This document shows positions 5,139 through 5,800 of a DNA stretch of 5,800 bases, piece after piece. Source of the stretch: an archaeon (lineage in GTDB: Archaea > Asgardarchaeota > Hermodarchaeia > Hermodarchaeales > Hermodarchaeaceae); NCBI GenBank assembly GCA_016550395.1, contig JABXGY010000146.1:1-5800 (forward strand), read 5' to 3'. The notes below the pieces were generated by a model. That model worked only from the letters and a program-made list of their open reading frames with translations, made no database searches and was not told the origin of the DNA. The translations under genes were made by a program, and so were the position numbers. Each line of letters starts with the position of its first letter. The first letter of the stretch is position 1.

Positions 5139-5144
5139 AGGAGG
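5139..5144 (+). promoter_or_regulatory. Shine-Dalgarno site AGGAGG of the BMP-family gene
   Basis: AGGAGG lies eight bases before the ATG at 5153, ideal spacing, and establishes that start. Confidence 0.7.
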
Positions 5145-5152
5145 ACGGAAAA

Positions 5153-5800
5153 ATGAGTAAAGTACAATTAGTTGCTGTTGCACTAATCTTCTTTCTCGTC
5201 GGTACCGGTGTTGGCTTCGTCTTAGGCCCGATATTCCTCAAACCAGTGAATCCTTATGACGTGGCAATTGTTTTTGCTACAGGTGGACTCGGTGATAAAT
5301 CTTTCAATGACGGCGTTTTCGAAGGTGCAGCACTAGCAGCTGCTGACTTCAATACAACATTTACGTGGGTGGAACCGACAGAAGTTGCAGAGTTTGAGCC
5401 ATTCCTTCGACATTATGCTATGCATCCGGAATGGTTGACACCATATAAGCTCATAATCGGAGTTGGGTTCACACAAGTAACTGCCATGCAAAATGTGGCA
5501 GGACAATTCCCAGCACAGAAGTTTGCTATCGTCGACGAATACATTAACGAAACAATCTATCCCAACGTAGCATCTCTACTCTTCGATGAAGAAGAAGCGG
5601 GAGCACTCGCCGGTGCTATTGCAGGAATGTATACTCAAACTGGCATACTTGGGTACATTGGCGGAATGAGTGGAATTCCACTTCTTTGGAAATTTGCTGC
5701 AGGCTTCTTCTGGGGAGCTAATATCACTCGACCAGAACTCGGTATCACTGTGGCTGCTGGTGGTGATAACGTATCTGTAGCCTATGTCGCAGATACCCCC
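5153..5800 (+). CDS. BMP/PnrA-family substrate-binding protein (3' end missing)
   Basis: The frame is open from ATG 5153 to the window end (216 residues). The N-terminus has one hydrophobic helix (about 5-29: VQLVAVALIFFLVGTGVGF onward) with no lipobox cysteine, so it is probably a signal-anchor holding the protein outside the membrane. The binding domain begins at about 35 with DVAIVFATGGLGDKSFNDG (36-54), the hallmark of the Bmp/Med/PnrA family, followed by IIGVGF (101-106), FAIVDE (124-129), PNVASLLFDEEEAGALAGAIA (from 137) and TGILGYIGGM (163-172). Known members such as Treponema PnrA and related BMP proteins bind nucleosides for ABC import; the ligand here is inferred. Family members are usually around 340-380 residues, so a third or more is missing. 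Permease and ATPase genes, if present, would lie downstream. Confidence 0.92.
   Translation, partial: MSKVQLVAVALIFFLVGTGVGFVLGPIFLKPVNPYDVAIVFATGGLGDKSFNDGVFEGAALAAADFNTTFTWVEPTEVAEFEPFLRHYAMHPEWLTPYKLIIGVGFTQVTAMQNVAGQFPAQKFAIVDEYINETIYPNVASLLFDEEEAGALAGAIAGMYTQTGILGYIGGMSGIPLLWKFAAGFFWGANITRPELGITVAAGGDNVSVAYVADTP

Larger units (their letters stand above)
4931..5152 (+). promoter_or_regulatory. Intergenic region upstream of the BMP-family gene
   Basis: These 222 bases hold no credible gene. TATA-like candidates are TGTATAAAGG (5010-5019) and GATATTTTATG (5024-5034); either would give a leader of about 90-110 bases, unusually long beside the short leaders elsewhere in the window. A short dyad CCCTA-attca-TAGGG followed by TTT lies at 4971-4988 and could end the upstream transcript. 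Confidence 0.3.

Noticed and set aside
4914..5183. 89-residue minus-strand open frame
   Set aside because: It crosses the BMP gene leader, its ribosome site and its start, and has no recognisable domain.

Overview
The window looks archaeal. Translation signals match the archaeal 16S anti-Shine-Dalgarno (a GGTGAT site before one gene, AGGAGG before two others). Several promoters have an AT-rich TATA-like box about 25-40 bases before the start codon, which implies leaderless or very short-leader transcripts. Protein types also fit: COG2236-type phosphoribosyltransferases, a DUF362 Fe-S protein, a coiled-coil/winged-helix regulator, and a BMP-family binding protein anchored by an N-terminal helix instead of a lipobox cysteine. 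GC content is moderate and coding density high. An Asgard-type archaeon is possible, but the sequence alone does not prove it.

Layout. (1) Positions 1-429 (+): the 3' part of a purine-type phosphoribosyltransferase gene (PRT-A). (2) Positions 431-1775 (-): a compact three-gene unit, in transcription order a 116-residue helical protein, an ABC-type ATPase with degenerate motifs, and an 81-residue protein whose ATG lies one base after the ATPase stop. (3) Positions 1861-2343 (-): a coiled-coil/winged-helix regulator, followed by a hairpin plus T-run. (4) Positions 2482-3129 (+): a complete second phosphoribosyltransferase (PRT-B), divergent from the regulator and about 45% identical to the visible part of PRT-A. 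(5) Positions 3145-4347 (-): a DUF362/COG2768 Fe-S protein, convergent with PRT-B. (6) Positions 4499-4930 (+): a small polytopic membrane protein of unknown function. (7) Positions 5153-5800 (+): the 5' part of a BMP/PnrA-family substrate-binding protein that runs off the window.

How the genes may work together. The two phosphoribosyltransferases, and possibly the BMP-family nucleoside-binding protein, suggest purine nucleobase/nucleoside uptake and salvage; this link is inference. The least conventional part is the 431-2343 block between the two PRT paralogues. Its ATPase keeps Walker A and Walker B but has lost the usual Q-loop, signature, D-loop and H-loop residues, and it has no permease beside it. 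The two small proteins around it and the C-terminal tails of both phosphoribosyltransferases share a short helical motif, roughly L-x3-G-[LV]-P followed about ten residues later by Y or W. GGTCA/TGACC half-sites occur in both intergenic gaps around the regulator, which makes it a plausible local repressor. No RNA genes, CRISPR arrays, insertion sequences or att sites were recognised.
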